Assembly (NCBI GenBank): GCA_013399305.1
Contig: VXAI01000165.1
Coordinates: forward strand, 1,025,146 to 1,089,145
Reading direction: 5' to 3'
DNA: 64,000 bases
Source of the DNA: Rostratula benghalensis
Lineage: Eukaryota > Chordata > Aves > Charadriiformes > Rostratulidae
Shown piece by piece: positions 23,424 through 33,919 of this stretch (its first letter is position 1; every line of letters starts with the position of its first letter). Under the pieces are notes generated by a model. That model was not told the origin of the DNA, made no database searches, and saw nothing but the letters and a program-made list of their open reading frames with translations. The translations under genes were made by a program, and so were the position numbers.

Positions 23424-23899
23424 GAAAAAAAAAAGAAAAAAGCAAAGAACAAGATGCAAATCCATATGCTAGGAAAAAAGACTGCAGTAACACTTTCTCA
23501 CTAGGAACACAAAGTGTGAAAAATAAACTTTGTTTTCCACCCAGGTGAGATCTGAGGTAAATGGAAAAAGATTGTGTCTGTGCAAATTTTCTGGATTCCT
23601 TGAGGTCATTGTGTTTCAGAACAGACTTCCCAGCTGCTGCAGTTAAATCTTGAAAAGTTGTCCTGGAAAGTTATTCCACGTTTATGATTCAGTACAGGCT
23701 CAGCAGAACTAAGTGGGAAATTTTTCTGCACTCTCAGCACTTTGCTGTACTTGTGCAAAATAGATAAATATGATGTTCATATGTTCATTTTGTGACATTA
23801 TTTTGTTGCCAGTTCTTAATACGCGATTCAGCTTGAGCATTTTACTAACTGTTCTTGGGCTGGCAAACTCATGTTCCCATGTACCCCCCAAAATGATTG
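23424..23899. other. Intergenic, nothing recognised
   Basis: Unique sequence after a short A-rich patch at 23425-23440. Confidence 0.45.
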
Positions 23900-24320
23900 G
23901 AGCACCTTTGCTATGTGGATAGGATGAGGGAGCTGGGGTTGTTCAGCCTGGAGAAGAGGAGGCTCCAGAGAGACCTCATAGCAGCCTTCCAGTATCTGAA
24001 GGGGGCCTACAGGAAGGCTGGGGAGGGTCTGTTTACAAAGACCTGCAGTGATAGGACAAGGGGCAATGACTTCAAGCTGTAGAAGAGCAGATTTAAATTG
24101 GACATTAGGAATAAGTTTTTTACTCTGAGGGTGGTTGAACTCTGGAACAGCTTGCCCAGGAAGGTGGTTGAGGCCCCTTCCCTGGAGATATTCAAGATGA
24201 GGTTCAACGAGGTCCTGGGCAACCAGGTCTGGTTGGGGGTGTCCCTGCTGACTGTGGGGAGGTCGGACAAGATGACCCTAGAGGTCCCTTCTGGCTTGGA
24301 CCATTCTATAATTCTATGTA
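23900..24320 (+). repeat. CR1 LINE fragment, first of three in tandem
   Basis: Encodes MRELGLFSLEKRRLQRDLIA, AFQYLKGAYRKAGEGLFTK, then in a second frame MDIRNKFFTLRVVELWNSLP and RKVVEAPSLEIFKMRFNEVL. Tail CCATTCTATAATTCTATGTA. A second CR1 starts immediately after. Confidence 0.93.
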
Positions 24321-24677
24321 GAAGAGAAGGCTCCAAAGGTTCCAGGGAGACCTTATAGCAGCCTTTTAGTATCTGAAGGGAGCTACAGGAGAACTGAAGA
24401 GGGATACTTTGTCAGGGAGTGTAGCAACAGGACAAGGGATAATGGTTTCAAATTGAAAGAGGGGAGATTTAGATGAGATTTGAGGAAGAAATTCTTTCCT
24501 GTGAGGGTGGTGAGGCACCGGCCCAGGTTGCCCAGAAAAGCTGTGGATGCTGCCTCATCCCTGGAGGGGTTCAAGGCCAGGCTGGATGGAGATTAAGCAA
24601 CCTGGCATGGTGGAAAATGTCCCTGCCTAGATGGTTGTTAAGGTCCCTTCCAACTCAAACCATTCTATGATTCTAAT
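24321..24677 (+). repeat. CR1 LINE fragment, second in tandem
   Basis: Starts GAAGAGAAGGCTCCAAAGGT with no spacer after the previous tail, and ends AACCATTCTATGATTCTAAT. A different subtype: GCCCAGGTTGCCCAGAAAAG, GGAGGGGTTCAAGGCCAGGC. Confidence 0.92.
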
Positions 24678-24721
24678 TTAATCAACAGGTAATGACAGTG
24701 CCAACAACAGCCTGGTCAACC

Positions 24722-24840
24722 CAAGGGAGCCTACAGGAGAACTGGAAAGGGACTCTTTTTCAGGGAGTGCAGCCATGAAACCAGATGATCTTTAAGGTCC
24801 CTTTCAACACTGACCACCCTATGATTCTGTAATTCTATAT
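24722..24840 (+). repeat. CR1 LINE fragment, third in tandem, internally deleted
   Basis: The 5' part (GGGAGCCTACAGGAGAACTG, TTTTTCAGGGAGTGCAGCCA) joins directly to the 3' tail (ACCAGATGATCTTTAAGGTC, CCTATGATTCTGTAATTCTA). The roughly 250 bases present between these points in the copy at 24321-24677 are missing. Confidence 0.85.
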
Positions 24841-26606
24841 AGGGAATTTTATAATTAAACCCTTGCTGTCTAACAAAGGACACTTTAATGCTTAAGAACA
24901 GTTGTTCCTACAACTGTTTGAAAAGGACACCTATTTTGCAGCAACTTCTGAAGTACACCACTCATGGCACAACTGTCGTACTTGGAGGCCAAGGAGAGAA
25001 GTGCTGTGTTTCACAGCTGCAGCCCTTTATTGGCTTTATTATCTTTTACTTTTAGGAATAAACTGTGCTCATATCCCATTATGGATGAGAAATGACCAGT
25101 GATTCCCTTTGTTGTTTGCAGACTGTTGCTCTGTCACTGTCATCACACAGGATGGAGGTAGGAAATGGGAACAGAGATGGGTTCTGCTGATGTGCCCTTG
25201 ACTGCTTCTTAGAAAGCTTGCAGAGCTTGGCTCCCTCTCCCCATGCAAGCAGAGATCAGGCATGATCTACACATCCATCCCGACGTCCTCCACCCATGCA
25301 TGGTGCTGGTGAAGGAGGAGATGTTCACCAAGAGGGTACCAGCTCCCTTGCACTGCTGTGGAGACATCTCCCATCCTCCTTGACTCTTTGTCCCTAGTAG
25401 GAGGTCCTCCAGGTCTCAGACATGAGTTGAAAATCCTTTCTCCAGCTGCATATCCAACTGTCTCATGAACCTATGACATCATGTGATGTATATGGCAAAG
25501 ACTGGCACTGCCCTGTGCAAAGCATGAGTGACCACTGCTAGACTGCCAATGAAGGAAATGTCTTCTGGAAGTGGTTTCCTTCAGACAGGCAGGGTACTAT
25601 CACCTGCCTGCACCATCTCAGCATGGGAGACCAGACCCAGCACTGCCCCACTGTTGTAGGAGAGGAGACACCACAGCAGGAGGACATGAAAGGACCAAAA
25701 GAGTGAAAATCATATGTGGTTTGTACTGTTCCTTCTAGTTTTGTTTCCCTGTTGCCTTCTCAACCAGAGTTAGATGTTGAAGTGCAGGATTTTGCAGTAG
25801 GAATGGCAATGGGGAACTTCAGCAGAGCCCTCCCCTGGTTTCTTTTTATCTCTTAAACCACCAGGATGTCTTTTTTCCATAATGCACTCCATCAGAGTCA
25901 CTTTGATCCTGCCCAGTCCTCAAAACCTACTTGCTTAGTTGTGTATCGCTCTTTGTCTTTTTTTTTTTCCTTTTTTTTCTTTGTTTGCTTTGTACAACCC
26001 CCTTAATTTCCATTTATTTTTTTTTTAAGGAGAAAGATTACTGAATTTCCACAAGTTTTGATTTGGCTCCGACTTCGACTTTATTGTGGTGATGCTGCTC
26101 CTGCTCCTTTTATTTTCCTTCTACAGGGTGGTTGTGACAGGTCGAAGCACCTAATTTGTGCAAGCAGACAGCCCAGAAAATAAGGAAAATGCAGCAGCTG
26201 GAGAAACCCAGCTCCGAAGGCTGGGATTGTTTCCTTGTGCAGATTTCTCCAAATCACAGCTAAGAAGGGGCACGGCTCGCTGAGAAAAATGTGTGCCCTG
26301 TTAAATAAAAGGATTAGGAAACCTCTTTATAGCTTGTGAGATTTATGGTTTCAGAACAAATGGCTGTAGTTTCACTTGGCCTCCAGCTCTAAAGGAGGCC
26401 AAAACAAACTGCTTTAAAGCTTTGGTTCAAAAGGGAGGCTCAGATCCCCCTCCTTACACAGGTCTCTGTAAGTGATGGGAATATTGGAAAGAGTCCTGTG
26501 TGTCCGGCAGCACCACTTTAGGCTGCCTGAATGTGGTAACATTGAAAGGTAAATTTGTTCCAAATGTCCCAGCACGGTGGAAATGTCAGCCTGGAAACCT
26601 AGTGAT
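24841..26606. other. Intergenic, nothing recognised
   Basis: Unique sequence with T-rich runs near 25960-26030. No coding segment supported. Confidence 0.45.
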
Positions 26607-27146
26607 CACAGAATTGTAGAACAATAGAATGGTCCAGGGGACCTCTAGGGTCACCTGGTCCGACCTCCCCGCAGTCAGCAGGGACACCCCCAGCCAGAAC
26701 AGGTTGCCCAGGGCCTCATCAAGCATCACCTTGAATATCTCCAGGGAAGGGGCCTCAACCCAACCTGTTCCATGTCCAACCACCCTCGGAGTAAAGAACT
26801 TATTCCTAATGTCCAATCTAAATATGCTCTTCTGCAGCTTGAAGTCATTGCCCCTTGTCCTGTTACTGCAGGCCTTTGTAAACAGACCCTCCCCAGCCTT
26901 CCTGTAGGCCCTCTTCAGGTACTGGAAGGCTGCTCTTAGGTCTCCCTAGAGCCTCCTCTTCTCCAGGCTGAATAACGCCATCTCCCTCATCCTGTCCTCG
27001 TAGCAAAGGTCCTCCAAACCCCTGATCATTTTCATGGACCTCCTCTGGACCCGCTCTATCAGGTCCATGTCCTTCCTATATGGAGAGCTCCAAACCTGCA
27101 CACAGCACTCCAGGTGAGGTCTCACCAGATGGAGCAGTGATTTAAA
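26607..27146 (-). repeat. CR1 LINE fragment ending at an assembly gap
   Basis: Reverse-strand copy of the GGTTGAGGCCCC subtype. Antisense frames encode MDIRNKFFTPRVVGHGTG and VRPHLECCVQVWSSPYRKDM. Its 5' end is hidden by the N run at 27147. Confidence 0.92.
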
Positions 27147-27211
27147 NNNNNNNNNNNNNNNNNNNNNNNNNNNNNNNNNNNNNNNNNNNNNNNNNNNNNN
27201 NNNNNNNNNNN
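27147..27211. other. Assembly gap, 65 N
   Basis: Run of N that cuts the CR1 copy at 26607-27146. The right flank begins in an ATATATTTAAATATATA patch. Confidence 0.99.
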
Positions 27212-28744
27212 ATATATTTAAATATATAGTGCAAGCAACAAGGCATGGCATCGCCTTGCTTTGCTGAAGAGAACTAAAGTTTGTTTGGGATTAGCAGAGC
27301 CGAAGAAGCTTCAGAATTCTTCATGCTGTTGCTGTCTGGCAATTGAGTGTATTCCAGCAGACAGACAAGGTAATTAATTTACTCTTTTCTACTGAAAAGC
27401 CACGTATATTAGGATTCTTTTAGGTTTTGAATGTGATATATATAATGGGATTGGATAATTTAGTGAAGACTGGATTAGTAAACTTAATTATTCCCTATAA
27501 GTAGCTCAAATTGGATTTATTCTGGAGGATTCAGTCTTCTAGCCCAATTGCATAATGACTCACTCTAGCGTGACCAGAGCAATCCTGGCATAGGGGTGTT
27601 TGTTCCTTTCTGATCGCTTCGGATTCGTTCTTGACACTGGGGGCCCAAAAGGACTCCCAGGCTGCTGACAACATTTATCAAGCCCAGCTGTCGAGAAAGG
27701 ATGCTGACTGTAGGCAGCCCATAGTATGTCATGGAGAAAACATTTCCTTCTTCTGTGCTTTCCAAGTCGCCGAGGTCCTTCTGTGCAAACAGAGACAAGG
27801 CTAAATTCCTGCTTGGCAGACTCCAGCATGGCCCTATGGGGTTGTCTGCCTACCACAGGGAGCCACCTGCGTTTGAATATATTCACTTTCTTTGCATTAA
27901 TTTAAACGAGCTCGGGAGCAGTAGGAATGTGCAAGGCTAGCCAGAAAGGAGAGCATCTGTCACCAGCAAATGTGTCCAGATTTTCTAATGAGACTGATGA
28001 CCGTGAATGCCTCAGGTTAATTTGCAGCCCCTGCCCAAAAGGATTTCTGTCAGGATGTTCATAGCCAGTGCCTTTGAAATCGGGTGCCTTTCAAATGTTG
28101 TCTTTCATATTATTTCAGATTTCTCAGTCCTCCAGCCATTCTGAGAAGCTGTGGCACTGAGAGACCGTCAAAGGGGCTTAAAGATTGTAATAATTGGATT
28201 TACTAGATTAAAAATTCGAATAAAAATTGTGCTTGCTCACCTTTCAGTAAGTGATTGGATGCTTTGGTGCTCATATCTGAATATTTAGACAAATGACCTG
28301 ATTTTGAATGTTCAGAGATTGTCTTGAATCTCCCACGCAGATGGCCTGTCTCCTTGGACTGACTTTTTATATTGTTTAAACAGAGAAAATAAATTATTTG
28401 GGAGCTGGAATTGATGCCAAGGAGCCTTGTAAAACCTACGAGTCTCCCACTCCCTGGCCAAGTGTTTTCCTCCACCTTGTGGGCTGACACTGCATGAGTG
28501 AGTCCAATAATGATGAGAGAAGAGAAGTAGGATGTTTCTGGGAAGAGCAGCCAAGTCTGTCCTGAGGAAGTATTTAGGGCTTGGTCTGTTGTGGATTTGA
28601 GCTCTTCAGGCTTGGACTGAAATGAAGTATCAAGTGACAACAGTCACATTCACTGGTTCCTACATTACAGCGATGGTACAAAGAAGCTTCCCAGTTCTGC
28701 GAGCTAAGTAGTTAGTTTTAGTTTATCTTCCCCATTCCCCATAG
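27212..28744. other. Intergenic, nothing recognised
   Basis: Unique sequence. Reading frames present are short and lack splice or family support. Confidence 0.45.
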
Positions 28745-28985
28745 AGAATCACAGAATCACAGAATGTCAGGGATTGGAAGGGACCTTGAAAGATCATCCA
28801 GTCCAATCCCCCTGCCAGAGCAGGAACACCCAGATCAGGCCACACAGGAACACGTCCAGATGGGTCTTGAACGTCTCCAGAGAAGGAGACTCCACAACCT
28901 CTCTGGGCAGCCCGTTCCAGTGTTCCATCACCCTCACTGTGAAGAAGTTTTTCCTTATATTTAAGTGGATTCTCTTATGTTTCAG
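28745..28985 (-). repeat. CR1 LINE 3' end
   Basis: Tail AGAATCACAGAATCACAGAA, then TCCAGTCCAATCCCCCTGCC, GGAGACTCCACAACCTCTCT, GTGAAGAAGTTTTTCCTTAT. Reverse strand. Confidence 0.92.
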
Positions 28986-29725
28986 CTTGTAGAAGCTGTT
29001 CAGAAGAAACTGGACAACTCCTCCATTGTTTCTTCTTCTGGGGAATGATGGGTGTCCTTGGTTTGCAGCGGGAAACTGCAGCTCAGTATCTTGCTGCAGA
29101 TGCTGGCCAGACCCAACACCTCAGGAAAAACTGCACAAAATCTCTTTAGGATGTATTATGAGGTGAGATGCCTGAAGGAAAAGCTTTCTCCTGGCCCTTT
29201 CCTTCTCCCCAGTAGCTGAAGGTTCAGCCACACACTAAGCCATAGGCATTTGTAGCCTCCCTTAAGCTTAATATTACTGATTACAGCTGTGGATAGTGTT
29301 TTTATCCTTATATAGCTAATTTGTCCTTTGAAGAGTACTGGAACTAACCAGGACCAAGGCATGGACCCATCTACTGTCCTGACATAGTACAGATTATGTG
29401 ATTGTGCTTGTTTCCTGGCTTGGTTTTGGCCATGCTCTCCAACAGTTACTGGGGAAGCACAGACCTTGGGTCACTCTCAGTAGGTGACATGGTTGAGGCC
29501 ACTGTATTTTGGTGAGTGTTTGGAGGTGTGAATGTGGGTTCTGCCATACAAATGATCTTCCAGGTCAGAAAACAGTCCCTGAATCACCTTATTTACTAGA
29601 AGAGCTGCATGGGAGGTCAGGAGAGGGGGCAACAGCAACCCCTTCCAGAGGTGAACATTAGAATAAACCCTGCAGAGTCATAAAAGTAAAAAATTCCGCC
29701 TAGACTGGCAGTTCAGTGCGCACTC
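28986..29725. other. Intergenic, nothing recognised
   Basis: Unique sequence. No gene or repeat recognised. Confidence 0.45.
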
Positions 29726-29975
29726 AGGCTGGATGGGGCTTTGAGCATATATTAGGAAGAAATTATTTGCTGTGAGAGTGGTGAGAGCCAGGCCCAGGTT
29801 GCTCAGAGAAGCTGTGGCTGCCCCATCCCTGGAGGGGTTTAAGGCCAGGTTGGATGGGGCTTTGAGCAACCTGATCTGGTGGGAGGTGTCCCTGCCCATG
29901 GCAGGGGAGTTGGAACTGGATGATCTTTAAGGTCCTTTCCAACTCTAACCATTCTATGACTCTTTGATTCTGTGA
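29726..29975 (+). repeat. CR1 LINE 3' end with a rearranged 5' junction
   Basis: TTAGGAAGAAATTATTTGCT, GAGAGCCAGGCCCAGGTTGC, CTGGATGATCTTTAAGGTCC, tail CCATTCTATGACTCTTTGATTCTGTGA (in part). The first 22 bases (29726-29747) repeat a downstream piece of the same element (29847-29868) at 21 of 22 positions. Confidence 0.9.
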
Positions 29976-31267
29976 TCTTTCATCTTTCATTTGCAGTGTT
30001 ATGTTTTAATCCATTGTCTGTGACTGTAGAATAAATCCAGAGCAAGAACTACAGGCTTTGGTGAAGATAAACCCAGATTTTCACTGCAGGTAAATTGGCA
30101 GCATTACCTGCTCCACTAAGATATTGAATTTTGCCATTGCTTTGTCATATTCTTAAAGGTTGATTTTTTTTAAAAAGAAATTTTTAAACAGCTGCCAAAC
30201 CTGAATTATGGCTGGTTTGTGTCCAGTGAAGAATAGACTTGGACTAAATGGAACAGCTGCACAAAGATGTTCAACGTAATAGGTAATGCGAGTCTTTAAA
30301 CAAAACCCAGTGCCATCAAAGCCAAAATCCAAAAAGCTCTTAACAAAAACCATATTTCTAACGAACAGATGGAAAAAAATTTTCTTCTGAGCTGTATAAC
30401 AAGATCACATCAATCAGCCCAGCAGCAACGGCGTACAGAAACCTTCACACATGAGCAAAAAACCATAACCAGAACCAGACATGATACCAATATCTCCAGC
30501 CTCTCAAAAAGCCAGAGGGAGTCAGGGCAAGCAATGTCCTGGGAGGTCGAGGACAGGCAGGAAGCACAAGTGGTTACAGAGGTGTTTTATCTCTGTAAAG
30601 CTGCGGTTTAGGAGATTTAGGAAAGCATCATCGCAATATATTTTTCAACAGATCAGTTGAAAATACAGCCTCGAGCTCTCAAGCAGGCCTTTTTATGTGT
30701 ACCAGAAAGCCGGTGATAATCACGCCGTCTGTAAGATGCAACAAAACACTCCAGCGTAGTCCCCTGCGTATTTTTGTGTTATTTTTGCCACTAGATGTCT
30801 CTGCTGACTTCCCTGTGCGCTGGGTGAGCCCGTTTCCCTGGTGAACAGGAGAAACCAAGGTGGAAATCAAGCTGTGACAAAACCTGATTGTGACTTTAGT
30901 TCGTAGGGTTTTGTTTCGGATTAGTAATATCTTCTGTTTAACCGAAAGATAAAAGTCTGCGAGAGCTTTCTCAGACGTCTTCCCTTTTTTCAAGACACTT
31001 GCTGTCATCTGTCATTGCTCCTATTTCAGAGCACTTGTTGCCTATCCCGATATTTTAATTTTCATCCCCTTCCCATCTCCCTGAGGCTCTCATTGCTTGT
31101 TTCCAGGTTTTTTTTTTTCTCTTTGGATCCTATGAGTACCTATGAGTGCTGTGGCTGAAGAACAGTGATTCCTTGAAAGCACCCTGGGGCCAGCACAAAG
31201 GGCTGTGGGACGTTGTGTAGAGCTCAGGGTGTCTAAGCAAGGTGACATTTCAATAGGTGATAACCCT
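29976..31267. other. Intergenic, nothing recognised
   Basis: Unique sequence. No gene supported. Confidence 0.45.
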
Positions 31268-31890
31268 AGAATCATAGAATGGTTTGGGTTGGAAGGCACC
31301 TTAAAGATCAACGAGTTCCAACCTCACTGCCATAGGCAGGGACACCTCCCACCAGACCAGGTTGCTCAAAGCCCTGTCCAAACCTGGTCTTGAACCCCTC
31401 CAGGGATGGGGAAGCCACAGCTTCTCTGGGCAACCTGTTCCAGTGCCTCACCACCCACACAGGAAATAAATTCCTTCTCATATCTCATCTCAATCTCCCC
31501 TCTTTCAGTGTAAAACCATTTCTTCTCATCCTATTGCCATACTTCCTGATCAAAAGTCCCACCTCATGTCTCCTGTAGGGTCCCTTTAGAAACTGGAAGG
31601 CTCCCCGGAGCCTTTTCTTCTCCACGCTGAACCCCCACAACTCTCCCAGCCTGTCTTCACAGAGAGGTGCTCCAGCCCTTGGATCATCTTTGTCACTCTC
31701 CTCTGGACTTGCTCCAACAGGTCCACATCCTTCCTGTGCTGAAGACTCCAAAGATGGACAGAGTACTCCAGGTGGGGTCTGACCAGAGCGGAGCAGAATG
31801 GCAGAATCATCTCCCTCGCCCTGCTGGCTGCACTTCTTTTGATGCAGCCCAGGATGCAGTTGGCTTTCTGGGCTGCCAGCACACGTGAAA
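31268..31890 (-). repeat. CR1 LINE fragment
   Basis: Reverse-strand copy: tail AGAATCATAGAATGGTTTGG, ACCAGACCAGGTTGCTCAAA, CTTGAACCCCTCCAGGGATG. The antisense frame near its 5' end encodes QKANCILGCIKRSAASRARE and SALVRPHLEYSVHLWSLQHR. Confidence 0.94.
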
Positions 31891-32239
31891 GACATGAAGC
31901 TGATGGGAGGGAATGATCTGTATGATAAAGTGTGGATGTTGACTCCAAGCTCCTGTACTCCAAAATGTGAGGTGACTTGAGGTCGGAAACCAGGTCAGAT
32001 GGTGCCCAAACTGTGCAATCCAAGAGCCATGACTGGATAAAACGATGACAGCAGTGGCTGCATGTCCTGTGGAAGAGCGCTGGTTCTCTTCTGCTGGCTC
32101 ACAGCAAACTGGATGGGCTTAGTGCATCCTTTAGCCATGGCTGCAGGATTGCCCCCCGTGACTGGTGGCTCATACCGAGGGCTGGGGAGCAGTCATGAGA
32201 TGGAGGTGCTGGAGACTGTAATGACCTGTGGTCAGTAGG
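31891..32239. other. Intergenic, nothing recognised
   Basis: Unique sequence between two oppositely oriented CR1 copies. Confidence 0.45.
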
Positions 32240-32801
32240 TCCAGAGAGGTTCTCCTTCCCCTCTACTCTGCCCTGGTGAGACCCCATCTGGAATAGTGTG
32301 TCCAGTTCTGGGCCCCTCAGCTCCAGAGGGACAGGGAATTGCTTGAGAGACTCCAGGGCAGGGCCACAAAGATGATGAAGGGAGTGGAGCATCTCCCAGA
32401 AGAGGAAAGGCTGAGGGAGCTGGGTCTCTTGAGCTTGGAGGAGACTGAGGGGTGACCTCCTGAATGTTTCTAAATCTGGAAAGGGTGAGTGTCAGGAGGA
32501 TGGAGCCAGGCTCTTCTCAGTGACAGCCAATGATAGGACAAGGGGCAATGGGTATAAGTTGGAACAGAGGGGGTTCCACTTAAATACGAGGAAAAACTTC
32601 TTCACAGTGAGGGCGAGGGAACACTGGCAGGGGCTGCCCAGAGAGGTGGTGGAGTCTCCTTCTCTGGAGACATTCAAACCCCTCCTGGACACGTTCCTGT
32701 GTGACCTGCTCTGGGTGTTCCTGCTGTGGCAGGGGGATTGGACTAGGTGATCTTTCAAGGTCCCTTCCAATCCCTGATAGTCTGTGGTTCTGTGATTCTG
32801 A
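32240..32801 (+). repeat. CR1 LINE fragment
   Basis: CCCCTCTACTCTGCCCTGGT, CAGCTCCAGAGGGACAGGGA, GGCAATGGGTATAAGTTGGA, then frame [20 protein letters not shown] and [20 protein letters not shown]. Tail GTGGTTCTGTGATTCTGAT. Confidence 0.93.
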
Positions 32802-33795
32802 TACTATAGCTCTTAAGATATGAAGGATCTAAAGGGTACCCAGGTTAGAGGTTGAGGTAGACGTGATGGCCTCAGTGGGTTACTTGTATGGCCCTTCATG
32901 CTACAGTAATGCTGTGCCTGAGGTTTCTGACAGCCCAAGCAAGAGCAAGCCTGGCATTTAATGCTGATATTTTGCACTTGTGACTTTAGCATCATAGTGG
33001 GGGCCACTGCCATTTGCCTGAGATTTGAAACCTGGTCCAAAATATCTTTTTGCCATTGCTATCACTGCAGGGACTAGTCCCTGCCCTGAGAGACCTTCTT
33101 CCCTCTTGGACAGATGCAAGAGTGCCCTGGCTAGGCTTTGTGGGGGAACATTAAGTCTCAGGGTTATAATCTCTTCACCATTACAATGAAGAGATAAACT
33201 CAGCACGACTTCAAAAATATCTTCATCGCTTTTCCTTTTTGCAGCTCACCACTCCGTGTTTCCATTCACTCCTGACAAAACCGAGAAGCTTTCAACACCA
33301 AAGGACACCTTTCCAAATTCACTGTGTTCCCACGACAGCTCAGGCAGTGTCGGAGTGCAAGGAAATTCCAGGGATGCTCAGAGGCGTATCTCAGGGGAGG
33401 AGCTTGGAAGAAAATATCAGAGAGTTCATGTTTTAACAGGCTACCCTCAAGAGAGTGGTGAGAATTAGAGAGTTTTCTCCCCTTCCCATTATTTAGCTCT
33501 GTATCTCAGTAGCAATTATCAGAAAGGAAGTGCTGCACGGGATAGGTGGGGCTTTGACAAATAACTGTACGATATAAATGTTGGGACTGGCAAATGTTGT
33601 CAACCTATCTTCTGAACTCATATGACAGCACACTCAGCCTGAGTTTAAAACCAGTAACTGCAGGAAGAGAAGGTGGGATCTGGAGTGTGGGTTGGTCTCT
33701 GAGTTTGATACAGCATCTCCAAATAACAGGCCCGGGAATGGGAGGGTTTGTGAACTTCACCTGTTCCCTTTACCACTGAAAAAGCTGCTTATAGC
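32802..33795. other. Intergenic, with one exon-like segment
   Basis: Unique sequence. The segment 33245-33457 has splice-like borders and an open frame (see findings), but no gene is recognised. Confidence 0.4.
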
Positions 33796-33919
33796 ATCAT
33801 AGAATGATTAGAGTTGGATAGGTCCTAAAAGATCATTGAGTTCCAACCCCCCTGCCATGGGCAGGAACACCTCCCAGTAGATCAGGTTGCTCAAAGCCCC
33901 ATCTGGCCTGGTCTTGGCT
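33796..33919 (-). repeat. CR1 LINE 3' end
   Basis: ATCATAGAATGATTAGAGTT, AAAGATCATTGAGTTCCAAC, CAGTAGATCAGGTTGCTCAA. Reverse strand, truncated after about 120 bases. Confidence 0.9.
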
